A stretch of 64,000 nt of DNA from Pigmentiphaga litoralis (lineage in GTDB: Bacteria > Pseudomonadota > Gammaproteobacteria > Burkholderiales > Burkholderiaceae_B). The stretch is taken from assembly GCF_013408655.1 (NCBI RefSeq), contig NZ_JACCBP010000004.1:1-64000 (forward strand), in the 5' to 3' direction. The notes under the pieces are model-generated. The model had not been told where the DNA came from and made no database searches. It worked only from the letters and a program-made list of their open reading frames with translations. Made by a program: the position numbers and the translations under genes. This document shows, piece by piece, positions 17,886 to 27,957 of this stretch; the stretch's first letter is position 1; each line of letters opens with the position of its first letter.

Positions 17886-18028
17886 GGCTGCCAGTCTAGT
17901 GCGGCATGCGCCGGGGCGACAGGGGTCTGGAGGATCAGGCAAAAGTGCGCGAGGTTCCGGCAACCCGGCAGGGCCTGGCGGCGGGACACTGGATTCCTCG
18001 CAACTTCCCCCTTCCTGGAATCTCAGAC

Positions 18029-18784
18029 ATGACCCCCATCACCCTCATTACCGGCGGCAGCCGCGGCCTGGGCCGCAACATGGCGCTGCACATTGCCCGC
18101 CAGGGCGGCGACGTCATCCTTACCTACCAGAGCCGCGACGCCGACGCACTTGCCGTGGTGGCCGAGATCGAATCCCTCGGCCGCAAGGCCGTGGCGCTGC
18201 AACTGGACAGCGGCGAGGTGGCGTCCTTCGCAGGCTTTGTCGACCGTGTGCGCTCGGCATTGGCCGATACCTGGCAGCGGGATACCTTCAACCACCTGGT
18301 GAACAACGCCGGCCACGGCGACATGGGACTGATCGCGGAGACGACCGAAGCCCAGTTCGACCGGCTGTTCGACGTGCATGTGAAGGGGGTGTTCTTCCTG
18401 ACGCAGGCCCTGCTGCCGCTGCTGGCGGACGGTGGCCGCATCGTGAACCTGTCCACCGGACTGACCCGGTTCGCGTTTCCCGGCTTTGGCGCCTATGCGG
18501 CCGCGAAAGGCGCGGTCGAGGTGCTGAGCCTGTATATGGCCAAGGAACTGGGCAGTCGCGGCATCGGCGTCAACACCGTGGCGCCGGGTGCGATCGAGAC
18601 CGATTTTGGCGGCGGCGCGGTGCGCGATAACGCCGACCTGAACGCCCAGTTTGCCGGGATGACAGCACTAGGCCGGGTCGGCGTGCCGGACGATATCGGG
18701 GCGATGGTCGCCAGCCTGTTGACGGAAAACAATCGCTGGATCAACGCGCAACGGATCGAGGTGTCTGGCGGGCAGAACCTCTGA
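18029..18784 (+). CDS. Short-chain dehydrogenase/reductase
   Basis: A 251-residue classical SDR. The cofactor motif is TGGSRGLGRNMA, the structural NNAG is present, and the active site is YAAAKG with Ser in NLSTG (Y-x-x-x-K and Ser positions kept). The C-terminal WINAQRIEVSGGQNL is typical. The Arg/Ser-rich glycine loop suggests NADP(H), but the substrate is unknown. It is divergent from the AraC regulator, which probably controls it, and convergent with the CitMHS gene, whose stop is only five bases away; no terminator is visible there. Confidence 0.85.
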   Translation: MTPITLITGGSRGLGRNMALHIARQGGDVILTYQSRDADALAVVAEIESLGRKAVALQLDSGEVASFAGFVDRVRSALADTWQRDTFNHLVNNAGHGDMGLIAETTEAQFDRLFDVHVKGVFFLTQALLPLLADGGRIVNLSTGLTRFAFPGFGAYAAAKGAVEVLSLYMAKELGSRGIGVNTVAPGAIETDFGGGAVRDNADLNAQFAGMTALGRVGVPDDIGAMVASLLTENNRWINAQRIEVSGGQNL

Positions 18785-18789
18785 TACCG

Positions 18790-20202
18790 TCAGCCGCCGA
18801 TCAGCGGGAAGATCCCGAACACCAGGCCTGCCACCAGCATCAGCGCGCAGATCAGGATGCCCCACTTGATGGTGAACTTCTGGTGGTCGCCGAATTCGAC
18901 GCCGGCCAGGGCCACCAGCAGGTAGGTCGACGGCACCAGCGGGCTCAGCAGGTGGACCGGCTGGCCCACCAGTGACGCGCGGGCGATCTCGACCGGCGAA
19001 ATGCCATAGTTGCCGGCCACCTGCGCAATGATCGGCACCACGCCATAGTAGAAAGCGTCGTTCGACAAAAAGAACGTGAATGGCAGGCTGAGCACGGCGG
19101 TGATCGGCGCCAGGTAAGGGCCAAGCGCCGGCGGCAGCAGCGCCAGCGCGCTCTTGGCCATGGCTTCGATCATGCCGGTGCCGGCCAGGATGCCGGTAAA
19201 GATGCCGGCGGCGAAGATCACGGCCACCACGGCCAGCACGCTGTCGGCATGCGAGGCGATACGGTCGCGCTGGGCCTTCATGCCCGGATAGTTGATCAGC
19301 AGGGCGATGGCGAAACCGATCATGAACAGCACGGGCAGCGGCAGCACGCCGTAGATCAGCGCGATCATCAGGCCCACCGTCAGCACGGCGTTGACCCAGA
19401 TCAGCTTGGGGCGCTTGGCGGCTTCGGTTTCCGATTGCAGGGCGTCTTCTTCGGTGTTGCGGCTGGCGTCGTCATCCACAGGCGGACGGGCCACCGTGGC
19501 GCCCGACCCGCCGGGGAAAGCACCCGCTGCACCGGCGCCGGCCATGGCCATCGCGCCCGTGCCGGCCTTGTCGCCAACGTAGTCGATACGGCCGATCCGC
19601 GCACGTTCGCGCAGGCCCATCCAGACAGAAATCAGGATCACGCCAATGGCGCCGACGATCATGGCCGGGATCATCGGCACGAATACGTCGCCCACATCCA
19701 GATGCAGCACGGCCGCGGCACGCGACGTCGGGCCACCCCAGGGCAGAATGTTCATCACGCCGCTGGACAGCATGATCACGCAGGCCATCACCAGCGGCCG
19801 CAGCCCCAGCTTGCGATACAGCGGCAGCATGGCCGACACCGTGATCATGTACGTGGTGGACCCGTCGCCGTCGAGCGAGACGCCCAGCGCCAGAATGGCG
19901 GTACCGATCACGACCTTGAGCGGATCGCCGCGTACAAGCTTCAACATGCCGTTGATGAGCGGATCGAACAGGCCGGCATCCAGCATCAGGCCGAAGTACA
20001 GAATGGCGAACATCAGCAGCACGCCGGTGGGCGCGATCTTGCGGATGCCATCAAGCATGTAGCCGCCCACTTCGGCGTAGAAACCGCCGAGCAGCGCGAA
20101 TGCGATGGGGACGATGATGAGCGCGACCAAAGGCGACAGGCGCTTGGTCATGATGAGCGTCATGAACGTCACCACCATCGCAAAACCGAGGAATGTCAAC
20201 AT
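18790..20202 (-). CDS. CitMHS-family citrate/Mg2+:H+ symporter
   Basis: A 470-residue inner-membrane carrier with about 12 helices. It has the GVSLDGDGSTTYMITVSAMLP and MNILPWGGPTSRAA motifs of the CitMHS family (CitM/CitH of Bacillus), which import citrate complexed to Mg2+ or Ca2+. A cytosolic loop of roughly 60 residues in the middle (about 190-250) is Gly/Ala rich and variable in the family. Start at 20202 because upstream codons fall in the dyad-rich control region. There is no adjacent two-component system. Citrate is the family substrate; this member's specificity is inferred. Confidence 0.87.
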   Translation of the reverse strand: MLTFLGFAMVVTFMTLIMTKRLSPLVALIIVPIAFALLGGFYAEVGGYMLDGIRKIAPTGVLLMFAILYFGLMLDAGLFDPLINGMLKLVRGDPLKVVIGTAILALGVSLDGDGSTTYMITVSAMLPLYRKLGLRPLVMACVIMLSSGVMNILPWGGPTSRAAAVLHLDVGDVFVPMIPAMIVGAIGVILISVWMGLRERARIGRIDYVGDKAGTGAMAMAGAGAAGAFPGGSGATVARPPVDDDASRNTEEDALQSETEAAKRPKLIWVNAVLTVGLMIALIYGVLPLPVLFMIGFAIALLINYPGMKAQRDRIASHADSVLAVVAVIFAAGIFTGILAGTGMIEAMAKSALALLPPALGPYLAPITAVLSLPFTFFLSNDAFYYGVVPIIAQVAGNYGISPVEIARASLVGQPVHLLSPLVPSTYLLVALAGVEFGDHQKFTIKWGILICALMLVAGLVFGIFPLIGG

Positions 20203-20244
20203 AAGGGAACCGTTGGACCTGCTGTCAAAAGTGCCGCGATTGTA

Positions 20245-20310
20245 GGGTGTTGCAGAGCAACACCCCTCCCCTAGAGGCACTACTTAGGGGAATACCCTAG
20301 GGACATTTTC
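20245..20310. promoter_or_regulatory. Dyad-rich control region upstream of the citrate carrier
   Basis: GGGTGTTGC-aga-GCAACACCC (20245-20265) is a perfect 9-bp inverted repeat. Next to it are CCCTA/TAGGG elements at 20268, 20285 and 20294, with a partial CCTAG at 20310. The block lies between the HIT stop and the carrier start. The first hairpin could end the HIT transcript; the CCCTA/TAGGG elements look like operator sites. Confidence 0.45.
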
Positions 20311-20781
20311 CTAGTTGTGGGGCAACGCATCCAGCCTTTGCACCAATTCGGTGATATATCGCGGAAGAAGGCTCACGGTAAGCTCACGATGGGCGACGTA
20401 GGCCGTCGTTTCGGTACCGGGGGCGATACGCGGCGGCGCCCAGAAGGGATCGGGAAAGTGCCGGTCGTCGCGCCAGCGCGGGATCACATGCCAATGCACG
20501 TGCGGCACCATATTGCCGAATGCCGCCAGGTTGATCTTGTCGGGTGCAAGGATGTCCCGCTGCGTCTGCTCGACGGTCCAGACCCGCTCCATGACATGGG
20601 CGCGATCCGCTGGCGAAAGATCCGTCATCTCGGCGACGTGGTCGCGCCAGATGACGCGCGTGAACCCGGGGTAGTCAGGTTCGTCGACCCGGATGACATA
20701 ACACCGGTCATCGGACCAGATGACGGGGTGGGTAGCGGGATGGCACAGCGGACAACCGGGCGTCGAAGGGGAAGCGGACAT
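20311..20781 (-). CDS. HIT-family nucleotide hydrolase/transferase
   Basis: A 156-residue member of the histidine triad superfamily with the signature PHVHWHVIPRW (HxHxHxx; near residue 95-105). Two cysteines near the N-terminus (GCPLCHPA) resemble the zinc-binding pair of some HIT proteins. Related enzymes hydrolyse diadenosine polyphosphates or nucleoside phosphoramidates. It ends 108 bases before the citrate carrier start on the same strand; the relation may be only positional. No clear ribosome site precedes the ATG. Confidence 0.88.
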   Translation of the reverse strand: MSASPSTPGCPLCHPATHPVIWSDDRCYVIRVDEPDYPGFTRVIWRDHVAEMTDLSPADRAHVMERVWTVEQTQRDILAPDKINLAAFGNMVPHVHWHVIPRWRDDRHFPDPFWAPPRIAPGTETTAYVAHRELTVSLLPRYITELVQRLDALPHN

Positions 20782-20939
20782 GAAGGTGGGGCCGTCCAGA
20801 AAGATCGAACAAGCAGGCTATCACGCAGGCGGGCCTACGGTTCAGCGCGCCTGGCCGGCGATACTCCCTGGAAACCCCATGACCGAAAAGACATCGACGA
20901 GCAGACGGCTCGCGGATGGATCCGCCCGGCAACGCCTGG

Positions 20940-21707
20940 TCAGATGTCGGTCCAGGCCATCGAGCGGCGGCGCTTTTGCGTCTGGTCGATGAAGCGCTGC
21001 AGCGACCGCATGGCCGTGCCGTCCAGGCCATCCATTTCACAGCCCAGCCGCCCGCCCGGCTGCTCGTTCTTGAGCGGGCTGACGTGCATGACGCGCAGGT
21101 TGGTCGTGAAATAGGTGTCGGCGTCCAGTTCGATGTCGACAGACACCACTTCGGAACCGGCGCCCAGCTTGGCGGCGCCTTCGGGCATCAGCAACGCGAC
21201 CCCTGTCACGCTGACATCGATCACCCGCAGTTCGATCGGGTCGGCAGCCGGGCCGACACGAAAGCGCGCCACGGGTGGCGGCGTGTGCAGCGGGCGGACA
21301 CGGAAGTTGGAACGGCGCTGGAAACGATACAGCTGCTGCGGGAAGGTGCAGGTCAGCACCTGCGTGCTGCCTTCGCCCTTGACGCGCATCAACCCATGCA
21401 CTTCAAACTGGATCTTGACCTGTTCCAGGAAGCCGACGGCGAACACTTCGTTGGACGACAGGATGCGTTCGAGCTGGGGGTCGACCAGGTCGGCCCCCAG
21501 GCGCACCACGCGTTTGGCGCGATCCACGTCCCAGACCGTGGTGGTGTAGCTGGCGCCCCCCGGCGTGGTCAGCGCCACCAGCACGTTCTGGTCGGCCATC
21601 TGGTTCAGCAGGGTCTGGATTTCCAGCGGCTGCGAGATCCGGTAGTCCTCGAGGCCCTCGCTCGTCAATCGTTCGGGCACCAGCGGCAACGCAGTCGTGT
21701 CTGTCAT
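20940..21707 (-). CDS. ycgR: YcgR-like PilZ-domain flagellar brake protein
   Basis: A 255-residue protein with an N-terminal YcgR domain (about 20-125) and a C-terminal PilZ domain (about 130-245). The c-di-GMP-binding motifs are present: FQRRSNFRVR (RxxxR) and VIDVSVTGVALL (D/NxSxxG). Proteins of this kind slow flagellar rotation when c-di-GMP rises. The start at 21707 (MTDTTAL) is chosen over a frame reaching 21761. No flagellar genes are in the window. A YcgR name is by domain order; the exact target is not shown. Confidence 0.82.
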   Translation of the reverse strand: MTDTTALPLVPERLTSEGLEDYRISQPLEIQTLLNQMADQNVLVALTTPGGASYTTTVWDVDRAKRVVRLGADLVDPQLERILSSNEVFAVGFLEQVKIQFEVHGLMRVKGEGSTQVLTCTFPQQLYRFQRRSNFRVRPLHTPPPVARFRVGPAADPIELRVIDVSVTGVALLMPEGAAKLGAGSEVVSVDIELDADTYFTTNLRVMHVSPLKNEQPGGRLGCEMDGLDGTAMRSLQRFIDQTQKRRRSMAWTDI

Positions 21708-21811
21708 GGAAGTGTGGGAGCAAGGGTGCAAGGGCGGGTTATGCCTCGTTAACGAACGCATCCCCGCTTACTTGAGCTTTAATTGCTCGAGGCCCGATGC
21801 CTCCCATGCAC

Positions 21812-24800
21812 TTACACCAGCACGCGCTCGATGCCCCCGTCGTTGGCGACCTTCACGTAGTTTTCCATCCAGTCCTTGCCCAGCAGGTGGCGGGCAATTT
21901 CGACCACGATGTAGTCGGCATCCAGGTTGGCGTCTTCGTTGTAACGCTTGAGCCCCTGCATGCAGGACGGGCAGGACGTCAGCACCTTCACGTCGCCATC
22001 AAAGCCATCGGCACGCAGCTTGTCGGCGCCCTTGCGCAGTTCTTCTTCCTTGCGAAAGCGCACCTGCGTGGAAATGTCCGGCCGGGTCACGGCCAGCGTG
22101 CCCGACTCGCCACAGCAGCGATCGCTTTTTTCGACGTCCGGGCCCACCAGCGCCTTGACCGTCTTCATAGGCTCCTGCAGCTTCATGGGCGTGTGGCAGG
22201 GGTCGTGATACATGTAGCGCGTGCCTGTCACCCCTTCCAGCTTGACGTTCTTTTCCAGCAGATATTCATGGATGTCGATCAGGCGGCATCCCGGAAAGAT
22301 CTTCTCGAATTCATAGCCGGCCAGCTGGTCATAGCAGGTGCCGCAGCTGACCACCACCGTCTTGATATCCAGGTAGTTCAGCGTGTTGGCCATGCGATGG
22401 AAGAGCACGCGGTTGTCGGTAATGATCTTTTCGGCCTTGTCTTCCATGCCGTTGCCGCGCTGCGGATACCCGCAGCACAGGTAGCCCGGGGGCAGCACGG
22501 TCTGCACGCCCACGTGCCACAACATGGCCTGGGTGGCCAGTCCCACCTGCGAGAACAGGCGTTCGGACCCGCAACCCGGGAAATAGAACACGGCTTCGGT
22601 GTCGGCGCTGGTCGCCTGCGGATTGCGGATGATCGGGACGTACTTGGCGTCTTCGATATCCAGCAGCTTGCGGGCGCTTTGTTTGGGCAGGCCGCCCGGC
22701 ATCTTCTTGTTGATGAAGTGCACGACCTGCTCGCGCATCGGCGCCTTGCCGACCGTGGCCGGCGGCAGCCTGGTCTGCTTGCGCGCGAACTTGCCGAGCA
22801 GGTCATTGGCCAGGCGCTGGGCCTTGTAGCCGATGCCGACCATGGCCGTGCGCGTCGCGTTGATGGTGCGCGGATCCTTGGCGTTCAGGAAGAACATGGC
22901 CGCCGTCGTGCCCGGATTGAACGACTTCTTGCCCATGCGGCGCAGCAGGCTGCGCATCTTCATGGATACGTCGCCAAAGTCGATATCGACCGGACAGGGC
23001 TTTTCGCATTTGTGGCAGACCGTGCAGTGGTCGGCCACGTCTTCGAATTCTTCCCAGTGCTTGATGCTGATGCCGCGGCGCGTTTGCTCTTCGTACAGGA
23101 AGGCTTCGACCAGCAAGGACGTGGCCAGGATCTTGTTCCGGGGCGAATACAGCAGGTTGGCGCGCGGCACGTGGGTCGCGCACACCGGCTTGCACTTGCC
23201 GCAGCGCAGGCAGTCCTTGATGGCGTGGGAAATCTCGCCAATGTGGCTCTGCTGCATGATGAGCGATTCGTGGCCCATCAGGTTGAAGCTGGGCGTGTAG
23301 GCGTGACGCAGGTCGCCGCCCGGCATCAGCTTGCCGGCATTGAAGTGGTTGTCGGGGTCGACGCGGCGCTTGTAGTCCTGGAACGGCGCCAGTTCGGCGT
23401 CCGACAGGAATTCGTACTTGGTGATGCCGATGCCGTGCTCACCCGAAATCACGCCGTCCAGCGACCGCGCCACATCCATGATGCGCACGACGGCCTCGTT
23501 GGCTTCCTGCAGCATCTCGTAGTTGTCGGAGTTGACCGGCAGGTTGGTGTGCACGTTGCCGTCGCCAGCGTGCATGTGCAGCGCGACGAACACGCGGCCC
23601 TTGAGCACCTTGTCGTGGATTTCCTGCGCCTTGGCCAGGATCGGCAGATAGGCCGCGCCCAGGAAGATGCGCTGCAGCGGGGCGCGCAATTCGGCGCGCC
23701 AGGAAATGCGCACCGTGCGGTCCTGCACCACGTCGAACACCCGCGCGTCGGGCTGGCGCTGCAGGCGTTCCTGCAGGGCCGGCAGCATGCTGCCCAGGCC
23801 GATGCGGGCGAATTCGCCCAGCGTATCGGCCAGCGGCAGGTCCATGTTGCGCAAGACCCAGTTCCAGCGTTCGCGCACGGCGCTCAGCAGTTCCAGCGCC
23901 TGCACCGGCCGGTCGCCCAGCAGGTCTTCTGGCGACAGCTTGTCGCCTTCGCCATCTTCGCTCTTGCCCAGGGGCAGATCGCCGTCAAAGAACGGCATCA
24001 GCTGATCGATCAGCTTGAGCTTGTTGCGGGTCGACAGTTCGATGTTGATGCGTTCGATTTCGTCGGTGTACTCGCCCATGCGCGGCAGCGGGATCACCAC
24101 GTCTTCGTTCAGCTTGAAGGCGTTGGTGTGGCGCGCGATGGCGGCGGTGCGCGAGCGGTCGGCCCAGAACTTCTTGCGGGCTTCGGGGCTGATGGCAACA
24201 AACCCTTCGCCATGGCGCGTGTTGGCCAGGCGCACGACTTCGGACGCGGCCACGGCTACGGCGTTGTCGTCGTCACCGACGATGTCGCCGATCAGCACCA
24301 TCTTGGGCAGCGTGCCGCGCTTGCTTTTGGTCGCGTACCCCACGGCGCGCAGATAGCGCTCGTCCAGGTGTTCCAGGCCGGCCAGGATCGCGCCGCGCGC
24401 CATGCCTTCGCCGTCCAGGTAGTTCTTGATTTCGACGATCGACGGAATGGCGTCGCGCGCCTGTCCGAAGAATTCCATGCAGACCGTCCGCACGTGCTTG
24501 GGCATGCGGTGCAGCACCCAGCGCGCCGACGTGATCAGGCCGTCGGTGCCTTCCTTCTGGATGCCCGGCAGGCCCGACAGGAACTTGTCGGTCACGTCCT
24601 TGCCCAGGCCTTCCTTGCGGAACACGCGGCCGTGGATTTCAAGCGTTTCGCTGCGCAGCGGGCGCTCGCCCGGAGCGTGGGCGCCATCGGACCATTTGCA
24701 TTCGAAGCGGGCCACCGCCACGTCGTGGATCTTGCCCAGGTTGTGGTCCAGGCGCGTGACTTCGAGCCAGTTGCCTTGCGGGTCCACCATGCGCCACCAG

Positions 24801-25741
24801 GCCAGGTTGTCGAGCGCGGTGCCCCACAACACGGCCTTTTTTCCGCCGGCGTTCATGGCGACGTTGCCGCCCACACAGGACGCTTCGGCCGACGTGGGGT
24901 CGACCGCGAACACGAAGCCTGCCTTGTCGGCCGCGTCGGACACGCGTTTGGTGACCACGCCCGCGCCCGAGAAGATCGTGGCGACTTCTTTGTCGACGCC
25001 CGGCAGCGGGCCGAGTTCGACGTCACCCAGGGTTTCGAGCTTTTCGGTGTTGATGACGGCCGACTTCCACGTCAGCGGCACCGCGCCGCCCGTGTAGCCC
25101 GTGCCACCCCCACGCGGGATGATGGTCAGACCCAGCTCGATACAGGCGCGCACCATGGCGGCGATTTCGAGTTCGGTATCGGGCGTCAGGACAACGAACG
25201 GGAATTCCACGCGCCAGTCGGTGGCGTCGGTCACGTGGGACACGCGCGACAGGCCGTCGAACTTGATGTTGTCGCGCTGCGTGATGCGGCCCAGCGTTTT
25301 GAGCGCCCGGCGGCGCAGGTCGGCCGTGTCGGAAAACTCCAGTTCGAACGCCTGCACCGCGGCACGCGCCATGTCGAGCAGGCGGCCCACCTTGCCGTCC
25401 CGTTCGCTGTCGGCGGGTTCGCGGCGGCGCTGCACTTCGCGCAGGCGGTGTTCCAGCGCTTCGACCAGCGCGCGGCGGCGCTTGGGATTGTCGAGCAGGT
25501 CGTCCTGCAGATACGGATTGCGCCGCACGACCCAGATGTCGCCCAGCACTTCGTACAGCATGCGCGCCGATCGGCCCGTGCGCCGTTCTCCCCGCAGGTC
25601 GTTCAGCATGTCCCAGGCTTGCGGCCCGAGCAGGCGCTGAACGATCTCGCGATCGGAAAACGACGTGTAGTTGTAGGGGATTTCGCGCAGCCGGGCAGTG
25701 GCGGGCGGGGCGACGAGGTCGAGAGGCAGCGGGGCGTTCAT
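21812..25741 (-). CDS. FAD-linked oxidase / 4Fe-4S / CCG-domain dehydrogenase (DUF3683 N-terminus)
   Basis: A 1309-residue single-chain respiratory-type dehydrogenase. In order: a DUF3683 region (about 15-130), an FAD_binding_4 domain (about 180-400, with [13 protein letters not shown]), a vanillyl-alcohol-oxidase-type C-terminal domain (about 560-800, with [15 protein letters not shown] and EHGIG), two ferredoxin-like cysteine clusters ([11 protein letters not shown] near 843; [12 protein letters not shown] near 905), and two CCG domains (CCGYPQ near 1087, CCGESG near 1207). It resembles a fused GlcD-GlcF or D-2-hydroxyacid dehydrogenase of the Dld/YdiJ kind. Likely substrate is a D-2-hydroxyacid such as D-lactate, passing electrons to the quinone pool; this is inferred from domains. 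Confidence 0.85.
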   Translation of the reverse strand: MNAPLPLDLVAPPATARLREIPYNYTSFSDREIVQRLLGPQAWDMLNDLRGERRTGRSARMLYEVLGDIWVVRRNPYLQDDLLDNPKRRRALVEALEHRLREVQRRREPADSERDGKVGRLLDMARAAVQAFELEFSDTADLRRRALKTLGRITQRDNIKFDGLSRVSHVTDATDWRVEFPFVVLTPDTELEIAAMVRACIELGLTIIPRGGGTGYTGGAVPLTWKSAVINTEKLETLGDVELGPLPGVDKEVATIFSGAGVVTKRVSDAADKAGFVFAVDPTSAEASCVGGNVAMNAGGKKAVLWGTALDNLAWWRMVDPQGNWLEVTRLDHNLGKIHDVAVARFECKWSDGAHAPGERPLRSETLEIHGRVFRKEGLGKDVTDKFLSGLPGIQKEGTDGLITSARWVLHRMPKHVRTVCMEFFGQARDAIPSIVEIKNYLDGEGMARGAILAGLEHLDERYLRAVGYATKSKRGTLPKMVLIGDIVGDDDNAVAVAASEVVRLANTRHGEGFVAISPEARKKFWADRSRTAAIARHTNAFKLNEDVVIPLPRMGEYTDEIERINIELSTRNKLKLIDQLMPFFDGDLPLGKSEDGEGDKLSPEDLLGDRPVQALELLSAVRERWNWVLRNMDLPLADTLGEFARIGLGSMLPALQERLQRQPDARVFDVVQDRTVRISWRAELRAPLQRIFLGAAYLPILAKAQEIHDKVLKGRVFVALHMHAGDGNVHTNLPVNSDNYEMLQEANEAVVRIMDVARSLDGVISGEHGIGITKYEFLSDAELAPFQDYKRRVDPDNHFNAGKLMPGGDLRHAYTPSFNLMGHESLIMQQSHIGEISHAIKDCLRCGKCKPVCATHVPRANLLYSPRNKILATSLLVEAFLYEEQTRRGISIKHWEEFEDVADHCTVCHKCEKPCPVDIDFGDVSMKMRSLLRRMGKKSFNPGTTAAMFFLNAKDPRTINATRTAMVGIGYKAQRLANDLLGKFARKQTRLPPATVGKAPMREQVVHFINKKMPGGLPKQSARKLLDIEDAKYVPIIRNPQATSADTEAVFYFPGCGSERLFSQVGLATQAMLWHVGVQTVLPPGYLCCGYPQRGNGMEDKAEKIITDNRVLFHRMANTLNYLDIKTVVVSCGTCYDQLAGYEFEKIFPGCRLIDIHEYLLEKNVKLEGVTGTRYMYHDPCHTPMKLQEPMKTVKALVGPDVEKSDRCCGESGTLAVTRPDISTQVRFRKEEELRKGADKLRADGFDGDVKVLTSCPSCMQGLKRYNEDANLDADYIVVEIARHLLGKDWMENYVKVANDGGIERVLV

Positions 25742-25856
25742 GATGGGTAAAACTTCTTCCCTTGGGCCGTCATTCTAGCCGACGGCCCGATGTGCAAGGT
25801 GGGGCAAGCCCACAGGACGGGCAAAAGCGAGTCATCCGCAAGGCGGCGGAAAAACG

Positions 25857-26213
25857 TCAGCCGAACCGTGCGTTATAGCTTTTTTCGGAGAATCCCACAC
25901 TGACGACGCCGTCGGGCGTCTGCAACACCGGCCGCTTGACAAGGGTCGGCTGCGCCGCGATCAGCGCCAGCCAGTCGTCATCGGTCTGGGGATTTTTGAC
26001 GGGATCCGGCAGGTTGCGCCAGGTGGTGGACGATCGGTTGACCAGCGTTTTCCATCCGCCGACCTGGGCCGACCAGTCTTGCAGGGTGGCGGCCGGCAGC
26101 GGCGCCTGGCGGTAATCGACAAAGTCGTGCGCAATGCCCTGGGCGGTCAGCCACTTGCGCGCGTTCCGGCAGGAATCGCAGTTGGGCAGGCCATAGAGCG
26201 TGGTCGAGGTCAT
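25857..26213 (-). CDS. ArsC/Spx-family protein (YffB-like)
   Basis: A 118-residue thioredoxin-fold protein with NCDSCRNARKWL, where the first Cys is the ArsC-type catalytic position and the second makes a CxxC like Spx. LVKRPVLQT and the C-terminal VGFSE match the ArsC/Spx family, including the Arg site. YffB homologues lack demonstrated arsenate reductase activity, and no ars genes are nearby, so a thiol-redox or glutathione-linked role is more likely. It lies 64 bases upstream of the YqaA gene on the same strand. Confidence 0.85.
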   Translation of the reverse strand: MTSTTLYGLPNCDSCRNARKWLTAQGIAHDFVDYRQAPLPAATLQDWSAQVGGWKTLVNRSSTTWRNLPDPVKNPQTDDDWLALIAAQPTLVKRPVLQTPDGVVSVGFSEKSYNARFG

Positions 26214-26277
26214 GAACGGATCGCATACAGAAAGGGGTGGCCGAAGCAGACGGTTTCCGGCGGGGCCCCCCGCGCGG

Positions 26278-26847
26278 TCAGTTCGGCGAAAACATCCACA
26301 GCAACGCTGCGGTCATGGTGATGTAGCGGGCCAGCTTGCCAATCGCCATGTACAGCACGCTTGGCCAGAAATCGAGCTTGAGCCAGCCGGCCACGGCGCA
26401 CAGCGGATCGCCCACCAGTGGCACCCAGGACAGCAGCAGCGTCTTGGGACCCCAGCGATCCAGCCAGCGCCTGGCGTGCGCGTGCCAGCGGCCGTGCTGC
26501 CCAGGATCCCCGTGGGGGTGATCGATCGGCCGCGGCGGCCCGTGGTGCCCTTCGGCCAGGCGGTGCGCTTCGTGGCGGTGCCGCAGGCGGTCCACGCCGT
26601 TCTTGGCGGCGCGGCCCATCCAGTAGCTGATCATGCCGCCCACCGTATTGCCCAGGGTGGCCGTGCCGACCGCGTACCAGAACATCTCAGGCGATATTTT
26701 CACATATCCGAACACGGCGGGCTCGGAACCCAGCGGCAACAGCGTCGCCGAGATCAGGCTGACGACAAAAATTGCCGACAGCCCGACCTCGGGCAAGGCC
26801 AGGGTGGTGAGCAGCCAGTTGACGGAGGATTGGATCCAGGCTTCCAT
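26278..26847 (-). CDS. YqaA-type membrane protein (DedA/SNARE-associated family)
   Basis: A 189-residue inner-membrane protein of the YqaA branch of the DedA superfamily, with helices at about 8-45, 52-78, 133-157 and 160-186. SAIFVVSLISATLLPLGSEP and TLGNTVGGMISYWMGR are family blocks. DedA relatives act as lipid scramblases or flippases; the YqaA role is untested. A histidine-rich loop (residues 83-128, ten His in positions 90-124) between helices two and three is not seen in typical YqaA. The start at 26847 is preceded by the TctC stop at 26871; the genes are on the same strand. Confidence 0.82.
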   Translation of the reverse strand: MEAWIQSSVNWLLTTLALPEVGLSAIFVVSLISATLLPLGSEPAVFGYVKISPEMFWYAVGTATLGNTVGGMISYWMGRAAKNGVDRLRHRHEAHRLAEGHHGPPRPIDHPHGDPGQHGRWHAHARRWLDRWGPKTLLLSWVPLVGDPLCAVAGWLKLDFWPSVLYMAIGKLARYITMTAALLWMFSPN

Positions 26848-26870
26848 ATGCAGTGTCGGAAAGTGCCCGC

Positions 26871-27887
26871 TCACTCCATCCGGATGTCGGCGTCTTTCAC
26901 CAGCGTCGACCACTTGGTCGATTCGCTGGCGATGAAGGCGCCGAAGGTCTCGGGCGTGCCGCCCCCGACCTGGCTGCCCGAATCGACAATGGCCGTTTTG
27001 AGCGGACCGGCGTCAAGCAGCTTGTTGATCTCGGTGTTCAGGCGCTTCAGGATCGCTGGCGGCGTGCCGGCCGGGGCCACGATGCCCTGCCAGTTATACG
27101 ACTCGAACCCGGTCAGGCCGGACTCGGCCAGGGTCGGCACGTCGGGCAGCACGGCCAGGCGTTTGGTGGACGTGACCGCCAGCGGCCGGATCTTGTTGGC
27201 CTTGATCGACGGCAGCGCCGCGTAGCCCATCTCGAACATCATGGGGATGTGGCCGGCCAAGAGGTCGGTCGCGGCCAGGTTGCCGCCCTTGTAAGGCACG
27301 TGAACGATGTCGATCTTGGCCTGCATCTTGAACATTTCGCCCGACAGATGGTGCGCGCCACCCACGCCCGACGACCCGAAGGCCAGCTTGCCCGGCTGCT
27401 TCCTGGCCATGGCGATCAGTTCCTGCACCGACTTGGCGGGAACCGAATTGGCCACGCTCAGGATCAGCGGACCGGTTTCGATCAGCACCACGGGGGCCAG
27501 GTCTTTCAGCGGCTGGTAGGGCAGATTCTTCATCAGGGTGGGATTGACCGACAGCGGGGCCAGGTTGCCCATGCCGATCACGTAGCCGTCGGGCGCGGCC
27601 TTGGCGATCGCATCGGTACCGATCACGCCACCGGCGCCGGCCTTGTTTTCCACCACGACCGTCTGGCCCAGGGCCTTGCCCAGCTGCTCGCCGATCAGGC
27701 GCGCGCGGGTGTCGGCAAAGCCGCCGGCCGCGTACGGGACGATCAGGCGGATAGGCTTGCTGGGGTAGTCGCTTTGCGCGTAGGACGGAACGGCCGCCGC
27801 GAAGGCGGCAACGCCGGCCAGTGCGGCAACCAGAAAGGTGATTCGAGGCAGACGGCCGGCTGGGCGCGTCGGGAGGGCGTAAGACAT
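26871..27887 (-). CDS. Bug/TctC-family tricarboxylate-binding periplasmic receptor
   Basis: A 338-residue periplasmic binding protein with a signal peptide ending near YAQ-SDYPSKP (about residue 37). The family marks are KPIRLIVPYAAGGFADTRARL, VVVENKAGAGGVIG and the APDGYVIG block. Bug receptors bind di- or tricarboxylates, amino acids or aromatic acids; the ligand is not predictable. No TctA/TctB membrane genes are in the window, so it is an orphan receptor. GGAGC lies 4-5 bases before the ATG at 27887. A longer frame to 28124 would run through low-complexity DNA. Confidence 0.88.
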   Translation of the reverse strand: MSYALPTRPAGRLPRITFLVAALAGVAAFAAAVPSYAQSDYPSKPIRLIVPYAAGGFADTRARLIGEQLGKALGQTVVVENKAGAGGVIGTDAIAKAAPDGYVIGMGNLAPLSVNPTLMKNLPYQPLKDLAPVVLIETGPLILSVANSVPAKSVQELIAMARKQPGKLAFGSSGVGGAHHLSGEMFKMQAKIDIVHVPYKGGNLAATDLLAGHIPMMFEMGYAALPSIKANKIRPLAVTSTKRLAVLPDVPTLAESGLTGFESYNWQGIVAPAGTPPAILKRLNTEINKLLDAGPLKTAIVDSGSQVGGGTPETFGAFIASESTKWSTLVKDADIRME

Positions 27888-27921
27888 GTGTGCTCCGTGT
27901 CGTGCTGTCGTTTTTGTGTGA

Positions 27922-27957
27922 TGCGGTGTGCGGTGTGCGGTGTTCGGTAGTGCGGTG
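27922..27957. repeat. 7-bp tandem repeat (TGCGGTG)
   Basis: Three exact contiguous TGCGGTG copies at 27922-27942 and a fourth at 27951-27957, in the 245-base divergent spacer between the TctC gene and ilvA. No convincing promoter is seen in this spacer. Confidence 0.75.

Noticed and set aside
21797..25750. A 1317-codon open frame on the plus strand opposite the FAD/Fe-S dehydrogenase gene
   Set aside because: It mirrors the real gene in the antisense direction; its His/Gln/Arg-rich translation has no family features, and such frames are expected opposite long GC-rich genes.
25857..26213. A true arsenate reductase call
   Set aside because: No ars operon is nearby and the CxxC form resembles YffB/Spx proteins, which lack shown arsenate activity.
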